From the NCBI RefSeq assembly GCF_017052655.1, contig NZ_JAFIDC010000001.1:558001-622000 (forward strand): 64,000 nucleotides of DNA. The letters run 5' to 3'. This stretch comes from Acholeplasma equirhinis (GTDB lineage: Bacteria > Bacillota_I > Bacilli_A > Acholeplasmatales > Acholeplasmataceae). The notes below the pieces were generated by a model. That model worked only from the letters and a program-made list of their open reading frames with translations. It was not told the DNA's origin and made no database searches. Within the stretch, counting starts at the first letter, position 1. Every line of letters begins with the position of its first letter. The position numbers and the translations under genes are program-made. Below are positions 30,041-38,583 of this stretch, in pieces.

Positions 30041-30385
30041 TTATTGTTCAGAATCTTCTGGTAATGGATCAAATGAGAAACCAATTGAATCAGTTACCTT
30101 GAGTGAAAAACATAATCCTTGTGCTTCGCTGTTAATACCATATTGATCTGTGATTGCTTGCATCAATGTATCTCTTTGTTCATCTTTACATACAACAAGT
30201 AAGACGTCTTTTTCTGGATGTAATGTAATTCCAAAGAATTTTGCTTTTTCAGTAGATAATGAGCTTCGGCCATGTAGAATCGTACCACCACGTGCACCAG
30301 CTTTTCTAGCTGCTTTCATTGCATCATAAGCAAAGCCATGATTGGCAATATATACAATTAATGTTTGTCCAGTTTGAGCATTCAT
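30041..30385 (-). CDS. PII-like signalling protein (second of two)
   Basis: The 114-residue protein resembles the P-II family: a start TLIVYIANHGFAYDAMKAARKAGARGGTILHGR, with the GxRGGT(I/V) loop, and a second strand ITLHPEKDVLLVVC. In DUF1538 operons such proteins occur next to the transporter and are thought to control it through nucleotide binding. Nothing here shows a uridylylation tyrosine in a clear T-loop. It lies two bases behind another PII-like gene. Confidence 0.78.
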   Translation of the reverse strand: MNAQTGQTLIVYIANHGFAYDAMKAARKAGARGGTILHGRSSLSTEKAKFFGITLHPEKDVLLVVCKDEQRDTLMQAITDQYGINSEAQGLCFSLKVTDSIGFSFDPLPEDSEQ

Positions 30386-30387
30386 TA

Positions 30388-30717
30388 CTAATTTTCTCCT
30401 TTTAATTGATCATTTAGCATCTTTAATGCGGCACTGGAGATGCTGTTTAGACTCATAGCACAGGCGACACCCATACCACGCTTAGTAAATTCGAATTCTT
30501 CTTCTAAATGATTTAAGATTGGTGACACATCTTCATTATTTGCTAAAGCAAAGACAACATCTTTATCGTTTTCAGCTAAAGATAATGCATCTAGAATTTC
30601 TGTTGGTGCAGTACCTTTGCCGATAAAGGTTACTGCAGTCAAGAGGTTTAATTCTTGACAGCTTTTTAGCATACTTGATGTGCGTCCTTTATCTGTAATG
30701 ATTAATAATAACTTCAT
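30388..30717 (-). CDS. PII-like protein (first of two)
   Basis: The 109-residue product (KLLLIITDKGRTSSMLKSC, then VTFIGKGTAPTEILDAL) has the ferredoxin-like pattern of P-II proteins but lacks the RGGT loop of its neighbour and is more divergent. Its ATG overlaps the TGA of the DUF1538 gene (ATGA), so it is translationally coupled to the transporter. It could form a mixed trimer with the 30041-30385 product, which is speculation. Confidence 0.65.
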   Translation of the reverse strand: MKLLLIITDKGRTSSMLKSCQELNLLTAVTFIGKGTAPTEILDALSLAENDKDVVFALANNEDVSPILNHLEEEFEFTKRGMGVACAMSLNSISSAALKMLNDQLKGEN

Positions 30718-32207
30718 ACATTTTCCTCACTTTCAAGAGAAATGACTTCTTCTTTTGTTGATAAGTCTTTTGCTCGATGAGCTTGTAGTTTTGATAATAA
30801 ACCAAGAATTTGAATTGTAATTAGTGGTGTCATTGCAACAAACGCAACAAGTCCAAATGCATCTGTTAGGATGTTTGCTTTTGTTGGATCTATACCAACA
30901 CCTGCTCCAAATACAAATGGCATCAGGAATGCAGATGTTAATGCACCAGAGACAGCTCCACCGGAGTCAAGTGCAATCGCATAGAAAATCTTTGGTGTAA
31001 AGAACATCATGAAAATAATAATAATATAAGCTGGTAAGATTATCCACCAAATATTCAATCCTGTCAAGACTCTGACCATTGCAAGTCCAACAGAAATTGC
31101 TACCCCAACGGATAATGAAACGAGCATCATTCGTTTAGTTACAACACCAGCAGATACATCTTCTACAAGTTTATTTAAAACCATAACCGAAGGTTCTGCA
31201 GCAATTGAAATGTAACCAAACAACATACCTAAAGGAATTAATGCCCACTTAAATGTACTTTCAGCAAAAAATTTACCCATGTCATGAGCAAGATTAACAA
31301 GTCCTGCATTTGCTCCAGTTAAGAATAATACTAAACCAATATATACATATAAAAATGCAATTAATACTTTAATTACTTTTTGTGTCTGGAATTTAAATAC
31401 TGTAACTTGGAAAATTCCAAAGAATAAAATAAATGGTAATATTGCAACTAACATTGAAACTGCATTAGACTTTAAATAATCAATAAAAGTACTTTGTAAA
31501 TCAAGATCTGGAGTTACAGGACTAAAGAAAAATCCTAAAACTAATACTGAAATAATAGGTCCAATACTTGCAATACCTATTAGACCGAATGAATCGATAT
31601 CAGCATCTTTATCCCCACGGGCTTTAGCAAGACCATAACCAAGAGACATAATAAATGGTACGGCCATTGGTCCTGTTGTAACTCCACCTGAGTCAAAAGC
31701 AACTGGAATAAATGATGGATTAAAAATAGCAACGATTCCTGCAACACCAAATACTAACCCATAACCAATAATTGTTAATGTTCTTAAATCAAATTGAAAA
31801 ATAATACGCAAAAGTGCGATGACAACAAAAATCCCTGTACCAATTGATACAGTACTGATTAATACAAACGGATTAACAACAGCTTGGAATTGGTCTCCCA
31901 AGACCCATAGTGCTGGTTCTGCAAGTGTAATTAATAAGCCGACAGTAAAGATTACTCCAACTAATAGCCAAAGATTTTTTCTTTGAACTAAATAATTTCC
32001 AATTTCTGATGCAATTGTCATCATGGACGCTTCTGCCCCCATCGAGAAAATTGCTAATCCTAATGTAAGTAAGACTGCACCAATTAAGAAATTCATAATT
32101 AAAGTACCATCTAAACCAATTAATAAGCTGAGTAAAGCAACACTAATTGTCATTGGAATGACTGCAGTTGCTGATTCTATAATTTTAGCAAATAATAATT
32201 TACGCAT
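30714..32207 (-). CDS. DUF1538 membrane transporter (UmpAB-like, two repeats in one chain)
   Basis: The 497-residue protein has about 12 helices in two similar halves. Each half contains a signature, LGLAIFSMGAEASMM in the first and GMLFGYISIAAEPSVMVLN in the second, with further repeats around DSGGVTTGPMAVPFIMSLG and DSGGAVSGALTSAFLMPF. DUF1538 proteins called UmpA and UmpB have been described as a two-component cation/proton antiporter, and here both halves are in one gene. The linked PII-like genes suggest control by energy or nitrogen status. The transported ion is not shown by the sequence. Confidence 0.8.
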   Translation of the reverse strand: MRKLLFAKIIESATAVIPMTISVALLSLLIGLDGTLIMNFLIGAVLLTLGLAIFSMGAEASMMTIASEIGNYLVQRKNLWLLVGVIFTVGLLITLAEPALWVLGDQFQAVVNPFVLISTVSIGTGIFVVIALLRIIFQFDLRTLTIIGYGLVFGVAGIVAIFNPSFIPVAFDSGGVTTGPMAVPFIMSLGYGLAKARGDKDADIDSFGLIGIASIGPIISVLVLGFFFSPVTPDLDLQSTFIDYLKSNAVSMLVAILPFILFFGIFQVTVFKFQTQKVIKVLIAFLYVYIGLVLFLTGANAGLVNLAHDMGKFFAESTFKWALIPLGMLFGYISIAAEPSVMVLNKLVEDVSAGVVTKRMMLVSLSVGVAISVGLAMVRVLTGLNIWWIILPAYIIIIFMMFFTPKIFYAIALDSGGAVSGALTSAFLMPFVFGAGVGIDPTKANILTDAFGLVAFVAMTPLITIQILGLLSKLQAHRAKDLSTKEEVISLESEENV

Positions 32208-32284
32208 AGCAAGTCCTTCCTTTCTAATTTATTGTAACATAAATAAACTTACTTTCTCAGTCCTTTATAAAATAAAGTATAAAA

Positions 32285-32309
32285 AATGGAATGCTTTTGA
32301 CATTCCATT
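32285..32309 (-). terminator. Terminator behind the 70-residue protein gene
   Basis: The 9-bp stem AATGGAATG/CATTCCATT is followed by TTTTT on the minus strand. It separates the small membrane protein gene from the DUF1538 operon. Confidence 0.8.
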
Positions 32310-32313
32310 ATTT

Positions 32314-32526
32314 CTATTTTCCTTCTAATGCAATTAAGCTGACAAGTAGTAATAAAAGTGGTTGATAAACTGTTGACCAAACAATCGCAACAACTGCTTG
32401 AACTTGTGTCCATAAATCACTTGAAGATTCCCACGCATCAACGTACAGTTGGAATGAATTCAAGAATAATGATGCAAATACAACACCTGCAACAATTACA
32501 CCTGCTAAACCAATAAGTCTTCTCAT
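32314..32526 (-). CDS. Small membrane protein
   Basis: The 70-residue product has a hydrophobic segment at each end (IGLAGVIVAGVVFASLFL and VYQPLLLLLVSLIALEG) with an acidic tryptophan-containing middle. The gene has its own ribosome-binding site (GGAGG before the ATG region) and a terminator. I do not recognise a family. The gap of 67 bases to the upstream 156-residue gene holds a further terminator. Confidence 0.6.
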   Translation of the reverse strand: MRRLIGLAGVIVAGVVFASLFLNSFQLYVDAWESSSDLWTQVQAVVAIVWSTVYQPLLLLLVSLIALEGK

Positions 32527-32578
32527 TTTTTACTTCCTCCCTCTATTTATACTAATCATACACAAAAATATAAAAAAA

Positions 32579-32597
32579 ATGAACCAAAATGGCTCAT
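32579..32597 (-). terminator. Terminator at the stop codon of the 156-residue protein gene
   Basis: On the minus strand ATGAGCC and GGTTCAT pair with one G-U, followed by eight T residues. The stem includes the TGA stop codon of the gene. Confidence 0.7.
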
Positions 32598-33064
32598 TCT
32601 TCTTCGACAGGTTTTAAGAATACTTTCAATACCCAGAACCCAATCCATACTGCAGCTGAAATTGCTGCATAAGCGATAGCTGAAGATTGAACTTCAACAG
32701 GATCCATAGCTAAGTAAGGAGTTAATTCTTTAAATGATGCAGGGTTAATCGCGCTAACTTCATTGAATTGGAATGCAGGTATAGATAATGTTGCAAAACG
32801 TATTTCACCATCAGGTAGTGAATCATGTGCTAAATCAATTTGGATTACTACAAATTGGAAGTTTTGAGTAAGATAGAAATGACTAAATGACACTTCTACA
32901 CCTTCAATTGAGTTTTCCTCTTCAATCTCTTCTGCAATGCTTTCACTTGCCTCTTGAAGCATTCCGTTTAAACTTTGTAATCCAAATCCATAAGCATAAT
33001 ATAAACCTGAACCAATCAGTGCAAGTAAGCCTAACACTGAGATAAATGTAAATAGACCTCTCAT
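32594..33064 (-). CDS. Hypothetical protein with N- and C-terminal membrane helices
   Basis: The 156-residue protein has a hydrophobic helix at about 4-25, an acidic segment (SESIAEEIEEENS), a beta-rich extracytoplasmic part and a C-terminal helix (about 128-148). The overall plan is like that of the protein at 29256-29987. No known domain was recognised. It stands alone with a terminator behind it. Confidence 0.6.
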   Translation of the reverse strand: MRGLFTFISVLGLLALIGSGLYYAYGFGLQSLNGMLQEASESIAEEIEEENSIEGVEVSFSHFYLTQNFQFVVIQIDLAHDSLPDGEIRFATLSIPAFQFNEVSAINPASFKELTPYLAMDPVEVQSSAIAYAAISAAVWIGFWVLKVFLKPVEEE

Positions 33065-33142
33065 CGTTTCCTCCCCTAATAAGATTACTTTCTATTATAA
33101 TGATTTTTTATAAAAATTAAAGTCGAACTCTATATTTTGAGT

Positions 33143-34948
33143 TTAAAAATTGTTATTTTCAGACATTTCAATGATTTCTTCAATCGTACTTCCAATAAAC
33201 TCAATTGTTTCATTAAGCGGTTTATCCGTTGTTAAGTCAATGCCTACCATCATTGCAAGCTCTAAAGGTTTCTTTGTTCCACCAGCCTTTAAAACTTCGA
33301 TCCAACTTTCAGGTTTAATCACACCTTCAAAAATCTTTTTAGAAACTAAAGTACCTAATGTAAGACCTGCTGAATAAGTATAAGGATATAACCCCATGAA
33401 ATAATGTGGTTGACGCATCCAAGTTAAACCAGCCCAATCTGGAATTTCAACAGCATCTCCCCAGAACTTGCGAAGTTGAGTGAGTTTGATGTTGTTTAAT
33501 ACATTCGCTGATAATGGTTCACCTTTATCCATTTTTTCATAAACTTCTCTTTGGAATGCAGCTTCTAATAAATGTGTAACAAAGTTATGATAATAAGTTC
33601 TAGAAATCATCACGGATTTAATCCAACGTTTCGTCCTTAAATCTTTTGCTTTATTTGCTAAGTGACGACTCATAATTAGTTCATTTGTCGTTGAAGGTGC
33701 TTCAATAAAATAAAGTGAAGGTCTTGTATTGAATATGTTTTGGTATTTGTTAGCGTATTGGAAATGACCAGCGTGTCCAATTTCATGTGCAAGTACCATA
33801 ACCTCATCCATTTGACCATTCCAATTAATTAAAATGTAAGAATTAGCACCATAAGGTGATGAACAAAATCCACCTGTTGATTTACCTTGATTTTGAGGGA
33901 AATCAATCCATCTTTCATCAAATGAACGTCGTACAATTTCTAAATACTCCGGTCCCATGATAGATAGACCATCCATTAATAAATCTTTTGATTCTTCTAT
34001 TGTTACTTTAGGCTCAAAATCATGATCTACTGCAATCTTTAAATCTGCATAAGTTATTTTATCTAAACCATTCACCTTTTGAAGTAACTTAGCATACTTT
34101 CTCATGTATGGTGCTAAGTTTTCCATGATTAAATCAATTTGACGATCCATGAATGCACGAGGTACTTTTTGACCATGTAAAAGATAATCAAATACAGACT
34201 TAAAACCTCTAATATCAGCCATTGCTTTTTCTTTTAAAAGTTGCGTTTGATAGTTGCTTGCAAGACCGTTTTGGTATTCTTTTAATTTTGCATAGAAAGT
34301 TTCATATGCAGTGCGTCTAACTTTAGTATTTGGTTCATATTCATATTCATTTTCAAATAAAGTAAATGAATTAGGATATGTAACACCATCAATTTCAAAA
34401 TCGTTAAATTTCATATCTGCTAATTTAAAACGATTATAATTTCCATATGGAGCATTTAAAACTGGTGATAAGTTGATTAATACTTTTTCAGCTTCTTTTG
34501 ATAAAGCATATTTACGATCTTCTAAAGTTTCTTCTAAATAAAGAGCATGATCCTTATTTTGAGATATTGCTTCTCTGATAACTTCTTCTGGTACTTCTTT
34601 AAGTTCAGTTGAAACAAATGACATCATTTTTGATAGTTTTTGGAATCGCATCATCCCTCTACCACTTCTCATTTGATTCTCTTCTGAGATAGAATCTCCA
34701 GATTGGTGAAGTGATGCATATGCTGAAAGTCTAACCATTACTTCTTGATTTTTTCTTACTTCAGTTAAACATGCATTAATGGTTTTTGCATCTTGAAGTT
34801 TACCTTCAAATTTTGCTTGAAAGTCAGCAATAGACTTTTCTAGGTTAGAAAATGCATTTTCGTATGATGATTCATCATTAAATAATTGATAAAGATCCCA
34901 TGTGTATTTAACTTCTACTTCACTTCTTTTAGGTAATTGTTTCTTCAT
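33143..34948 (-). CDS. pepF: Oligoendopeptidase F (M3 metallopeptidase)
   Basis: I place the start at the ATG at 34948 (601 residues). The frame extends 16 codons further upstream, but that extension runs into a terminator hairpin and is not conserved in the family. The zinc motif HEIGH lies at about 388-392 within VLAHEIGHAGHFQYAN, and the downstream glutamate region YFIEAPSTTNELIMS is present. PepF enzymes are cytoplasmic and degrade peptides of about 7 to 17 residues. The length is normal for PepF. The Shine-Dalgarno AAGGA is about 11 bases from the ATG, slightly far. Confidence 0.92.
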   Translation of the reverse strand: MKKQLPKRSEVEVKYTWDLYQLFNDESSYENAFSNLEKSIADFQAKFEGKLQDAKTINACLTEVRKNQEVMVRLSAYASLHQSGDSISEENQMRSGRGMMRFQKLSKMMSFVSTELKEVPEEVIREAISQNKDHALYLEETLEDRKYALSKEAEKVLINLSPVLNAPYGNYNRFKLADMKFNDFEIDGVTYPNSFTLFENEYEYEPNTKVRRTAYETFYAKLKEYQNGLASNYQTQLLKEKAMADIRGFKSVFDYLLHGQKVPRAFMDRQIDLIMENLAPYMRKYAKLLQKVNGLDKITYADLKIAVDHDFEPKVTIEESKDLLMDGLSIMGPEYLEIVRRSFDERWIDFPQNQGKSTGGFCSSPYGANSYILINWNGQMDEVMVLAHEIGHAGHFQYANKYQNIFNTRPSLYFIEAPSTTNELIMSRHLANKAKDLRTKRWIKSVMISRTYYHNFVTHLLEAAFQREVYEKMDKGEPLSANVLNNIKLTQLRKFWGDAVEIPDWAGLTWMRQPHYFMGLYPYTYSAGLTLGTLVSKKIFEGVIKPESWIEVLKAGGTKKPLELAMMVGIDLTTDKPLNETIEFIGSTIEEIIEMSENNNF

Positions 34949-34990
34949 GTTATAATCCATCCTTTTTGATATTTTAGCACTTTTAATTAA

Positions 34991-35012
34991 AAGCACATGT
35001 CGCCATGTGCTT
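34991..35012 (-). terminator. Terminator of the GGDEF/HD-GYP gene
   Basis: The stem AAGCACATG/CATGTGCTT has a 4-base loop and A/T-tracts on both sides. It lies just behind the stop at 35017 and supports the internal start chosen for pepF. Confidence 0.8.
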
Positions 35013-35016
35013 TTTT

Positions 35017-37017
35017 TTAATCATTTTCTACTTCTTCAATAATATTCACAAAGATTTTAACGAGTTCAGGGTCAAATTGCGTACCACTGCATCGCTTAAT
35101 TTCGTTTACTGCATCTTCTTTAGAAAGTGGGTCACGATAAGTTCTCTTACTAATCATTGCATCATATGCATCTGCAATTGAAACAATTCTTGCACGAATA
35201 GGTATTTCTTCACCTTTTAATCCACGAGGATATCCCTTACCATCAAAACGTTCATGGTGCGATAAAATGTCTCGGGCAATTTCTGAGTATTCTGGTGCAG
35301 TTGAGATGATTCTAAATCCAATTTCAGGATGTCGTTTAATGGTTTCCCACTCCTCATCTGTTAGCTTACCAGGTTTATTTAAAATGGCTTCATCAATAGC
35401 AATTTTACCAATATCATGCAAACTTGAAATCGCACGTAATAGATTCAACTCATCTTTTTTCATTTGAAGGTGTTTACCAATACCAACACAAATTGCTGCT
35501 ACACGTTTTGAATGCATCTCTTCTCTTGGGTTTTTTTCGTGTAATGATTGAAGAATCGTTTTAATAAATTCACTTCTGTGTGAATCAGATTCGAATAACT
35601 TATGTCGATACATAAGCTCTTCCGAAAGTTTAATAACATCTCTAAATTTAATCTCTTTAGTCTTTACTGCAATACCGTATGACAGTGATAGTGTAATACC
35701 ACTTAATTTTTCTTGATCAAGACTGAATAACACTTTTTCCATAATTGAGGTTGCAGTTTTTTGATCCATATTGGGTTGAATGATGACAAACTCATCACCG
35801 CCCATTCGACATACAAAACCAGTTTCACTAAAGTATTCTTCTAAAATTTTGCTTGCTCGAATAAGTACTTGGTCACCCATTCTATGTCCAAATGTATCAT
35901 TGACAAGTTTTAAACCATTAATATCACATGAAATAACTGCAATTAGTTCAATATTTGATTCTTGTAGTTTACCTATCTTTTCTTCAAAGTATCGACGATT
36001 ATAAACACCTGTTAATGCATCATGATATGAGAGTTTAATAATTAATTCCTCATATGTTTTTTGTTCAGTAACGTTTCTAACAAATACGGTAATACCAGTA
36101 ATTTCACCGTCTTTAATAATTGGTGAGAATATTTCTTCTAAATATTTACCTCTTACATCCTCGACTTCAGATGTTGTTGAAAGGGGATTACCTTTTAAAA
36201 CCTTTTCAAAAGTTTGTAGATAGCGTGTTTTCATTGAATCACTGTTTAATAATTTTAAGAAATTATCACCCACTTGGATATCAATGTCATAGTATCGTTT
36301 CATCTCATGAAAATGGAATTGATTAAAGGTTAAATAATTAAAATTTTTATCAAGTGCATAAATTTCAATGGTACGATTATATTCAGCAGTATACTTCATT
36401 AAGAGTTGTTGTGCTTGTTCTAATTTTGATAGTGCAATACGATTTTTCTGCTGATCCATGATCACACCTAAATACATCGTAATAATTGGGAATAATACGA
36501 TAAATGGAATTAACATGACTTGAATAACCATCATATTATTAGGTAGTGTAAGGAACATTGAAATTGTAATGATATGTACAACAAGACCAATAATGAAATA
36601 TTCTAAATATTTATTCTTAAATTTAATATTGTGTGTTAAATATTTCCAATAAATACCAATTGCACCAGAAAAGATGACAGTTGCTACTCCAACTAACGTA
36701 CCACTACCACCTAAAAATATACGATATGAAATTGCGATAACAGCTGATATGATGGTTGCAATAGGTCCAAAAAATAATCCAGAAATTGTAAATACTAAAG
36801 TTCGAGTGTCGAAAATAATACCATCTTGAAAATTAAAAGGATTGGACATGATGAAAAGAGTCGCAGCACCGATGACGAGTCCTGCAAATATTTGTTTACT
36901 TATTTTGGTGTTTTTTATTTCAAAGTTTGAGGTTGCATATAAAAGTACCAAAACTAACAAAATAAGAATGTTATTTGATAAATCAATTATGATACCAAAA
37001 ATTTTATTCCAATCCAT
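35017..37017 (-). CDS. Membrane GGDEF and HD-GYP protein with LytS-like sensor
   Basis: The 666-residue protein starts with five or six membrane helices resembling the 5TM LytS/YhcK sensor (about 1-190). A PAS-like domain (about 205-325), a GGDEF domain with an intact MGGDEF motif (about 335-490) and an HD-GYP domain follow. The HD-GYP has LHDIGK, then HHERFDGKGYPRG, so the metal site looks complete. It could both make and degrade c-di-GMP or a related dinucleotide. The inhibitory RxxD site is missing upstream of GGDEF. AAGAGG precedes the ATG. Confidence 0.9.
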   Translation of the reverse strand: MDWNKIFGIIIDLSNNILILLVLVLLYATSNFEIKNTKISKQIFAGLVIGAATLFIMSNPFNFQDGIIFDTRTLVFTISGLFFGPIATIISAVIAISYRIFLGGSGTLVGVATVIFSGAIGIYWKYLTHNIKFKNKYLEYFIIGLVVHIITISMFLTLPNNMMVIQVMLIPFIVLFPIITMYLGVIMDQQKNRIALSKLEQAQQLLMKYTAEYNRTIEIYALDKNFNYLTFNQFHFHEMKRYYDIDIQVGDNFLKLLNSDSMKTRYLQTFEKVLKGNPLSTTSEVEDVRGKYLEEIFSPIIKDGEITGITVFVRNVTEQKTYEELIIKLSYHDALTGVYNRRYFEEKIGKLQESNIELIAVISCDINGLKLVNDTFGHRMGDQVLIRASKILEEYFSETGFVCRMGGDEFVIIQPNMDQKTATSIMEKVLFSLDQEKLSGITLSLSYGIAVKTKEIKFRDVIKLSEELMYRHKLFESDSHRSEFIKTILQSLHEKNPREEMHSKRVAAICVGIGKHLQMKKDELNLLRAISSLHDIGKIAIDEAILNKPGKLTDEEWETIKRHPEIGFRIISTAPEYSEIARDILSHHERFDGKGYPRGLKGEEIPIRARIVSIADAYDAMISKRTYRDPLSKEDAVNEIKRCSGTQFDPELVKIFVNIIEEVEND

Positions 37018-37099
37018 AGATACCTCTTATTAGAATTAGGTGTATACTCCCCATGTTTTTATTATAACAATAAATTAATGTTATAACCTTTAAAACAAA

Positions 37100-37134
37100 A
37101 AAACCTCGAAATATAACACAATTTTCGAGGTTTT
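37100..37134 (-). terminator. Terminator of the RibBA-like gene
   Basis: A 12-bp stem AAAACCTCGAAA/TTTCGAGGTTTT is followed by TTT-rich sequence on the minus strand, directly after the stop at 37139. Confidence 0.85.
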
Positions 37135-37138
37135 AACA

Positions 37139-38311
37139 CTATTTATCAAATTTTAATAGGTGTCCCATTTTTTCTTTTTTAATCTTTAAATACATTTCAT
37201 TTCTTTCATTGTGATTGAGTTGGATTGGCACACGTTCAACAATTTCTAAACCATATCCTAAAAGACCTGAAATTTTAAGTGGGTTATTTGTCATTAATCT
37301 AATCTTTCTAACTCCTAAATCTTTTAAGATTTGAGCACCAATTCCATAATCTCTTAAGTCTTCTTCAAATCCAAGTGCAAGATTTGCTTCCACTGTATCT
37401 AAGCCTTGATCTTGAAGTGCATAAGCTTTAATTTTATTAATTAAACCAATGCCACGACCCTCTTGACGCATGTAAAGTAAAATGCCACGACCTTCTTTTT
37501 CAATTGCATCTAGTGCTGCTTGAAGTTGTTCACCACAATCACACTTCAATGAACCAAATGCATCTCCCGTTAAACATTCAGAATGCACTCTTAATAAAAC
37601 GGGTTCATTTGAATCAATTTCACCTTTAACAAGTGCAACATGGTGTTCACCTGAAATTGCATTTTCAAATCCAACCATTCTAAATGTTCCATGATATGTT
37701 GGTAAAATTGCTTCCGCTGCTTTCTTAATCAAACTTTCTTTTGAATGACGATATCTAATCAGTGAAGCAATCGTGATTAGTGGCATTTTATTTTCTTTTG
37801 AAAACTTTTCAACTGCTTCTAATTTGAGTGGTTCACCTTTTGAATTCGTAACTAAAATAGATAACGCTAATGCTTTATAACCACCAAGTTTTGAAAGATC
37901 AACAGATGCTTCACTATGACCTGCACGTTTTAATACACCACCATCATGTGTCATTATAGGCACTAATTTGGAAGGTAATTTAAAATTGTCTTCCATTTTT
38001 TGATCAAGTAATGACTTTAATATTTGAAGCAATCCAAAACTATCTAGGTTTTCTTTCAAATTAACTTTTAATGGATTTAATGCAGATTCATACGTTGCAT
38101 CAATATTTAAGTCTTTAAAGTAATCTCTTGGTGCATTTAATTTCATATATGCAGGATTAAGTGATGTAATGAATTTTAAATCATCTAATGTTATTTTTTC
38201 TATCGGATAAACAATAGTGCCCGTATTATCTAGATCGTAATCATCAACAATAACTACAGGTCTACCTTCTTTAACTAATGGCATAATATCTAGTATTTCA
38301 TTGAATGTCAT
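37139..38311 (-). CDS. RibBA-like protein: intact GTP cyclohydrolase II, degenerate DHBP synthase half
   Basis: The 390-residue protein aligns with bifunctional RibBA. The C-terminal GTP cyclohydrolase II half (about 200-390) is complete: zinc cysteines 246, 257 and 259 in [17 protein letters not shown], then [11 protein letters not shown] and [13 protein letters not shown]. The N-terminal half keeps [18 protein letters not shown] (122-139) but the catalytic loop, normally DDEDRENEGD, reads [10 protein letters not shown] (23-32), and the central segment with the usual RHGTA and AADRA motifs is replaced. DHBP synthase activity is therefore doubtful. No other riboflavin genes occur in the window and I see no FMN riboswitch upstream. 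Confidence 0.85.
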   Translation of the reverse strand: MTFNEILDIMPLVKEGRPVVIVDDYDLDNTGTIVYPIEKITLDDLKFITSLNPAYMKLNAPRDYFKDLNIDATYESALNPLKVNLKENLDSFGLLQILKSLLDQKMEDNFKLPSKLVPIMTHDGGVLKRAGHSEASVDLSKLGGYKALALSILVTNSKGEPLKLEAVEKFSKENKMPLITIASLIRYRHSKESLIKKAAEAILPTYHGTFRMVGFENAISGEHHVALVKGEIDSNEPVLLRVHSECLTGDAFGSLKCDCGEQLQAALDAIEKEGRGILLYMRQEGRGIGLINKIKAYALQDQGLDTVEANLALGFEEDLRDYGIGAQILKDLGVRKIRLMTNNPLKISGLLGYGLEIVERVPIQLNHNERNEMYLKIKKEKMGHLLKFDK

Positions 38312-38431
38312 ATTTCCTCCTAGTCTACTTAAAAATATACAGGTATGTATACGTTTAAACGTGTTAACTTTTTAAGTCTTTTATTGTTACTATATTTTAT
38401 TACATATAGATTATTTTAAGGTGAAATATAC

Positions 38432-38447
38432 ATTTCGAATTTGAAAT
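38432..38447. promoter_or_regulatory. MhqR-like operator candidate
   Basis: ATTTCGAATTTGAAAT differs by one base from the perfect palindrome ATTTCGAATTCGAAAT at 60398-60413. It lies in the divergent region between the RibBA-like gene and the methyltransferase gene. Confidence 0.4.
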
Positions 38448-38521
38448 AAATTATTTATACCTTAATTTAATCTATTTAGTTTAGATTCTGGGTCTTATAT
38501 CTCTATTATATCACTCATATC

Positions 38522-38539
38522 AAATGATAATTATCATTT
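38522..38539. promoter_or_regulatory. Fur-family-like palindrome
   Basis: AAATGATAATTATCATTT is a perfect 18-bp palindrome with the TGATAAT/ATTATCA arms of Fur-type boxes, but without the usual central base. It lies about 20 bases upstream of the TATAAT at 38559-38564 that serves the plus-strand gene, so it covers the -35 region. Confidence 0.45.
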
Positions 38540-38583
38540 AAGGCTCATCTTCTCATGATATAATTGTCCGTGAGGTAATTTAT

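Noticed and set aside
34949-34996. Longer version of pepF starting at 34996
   Set aside because: The first codons fall in a terminator hairpin and the extension is not typical of the family.
38312-38583. Search for an FMN riboswitch upstream of the RibBA-like gene
   Set aside because: None of the conserved FMN element blocks could be found in this short AT-rich region.
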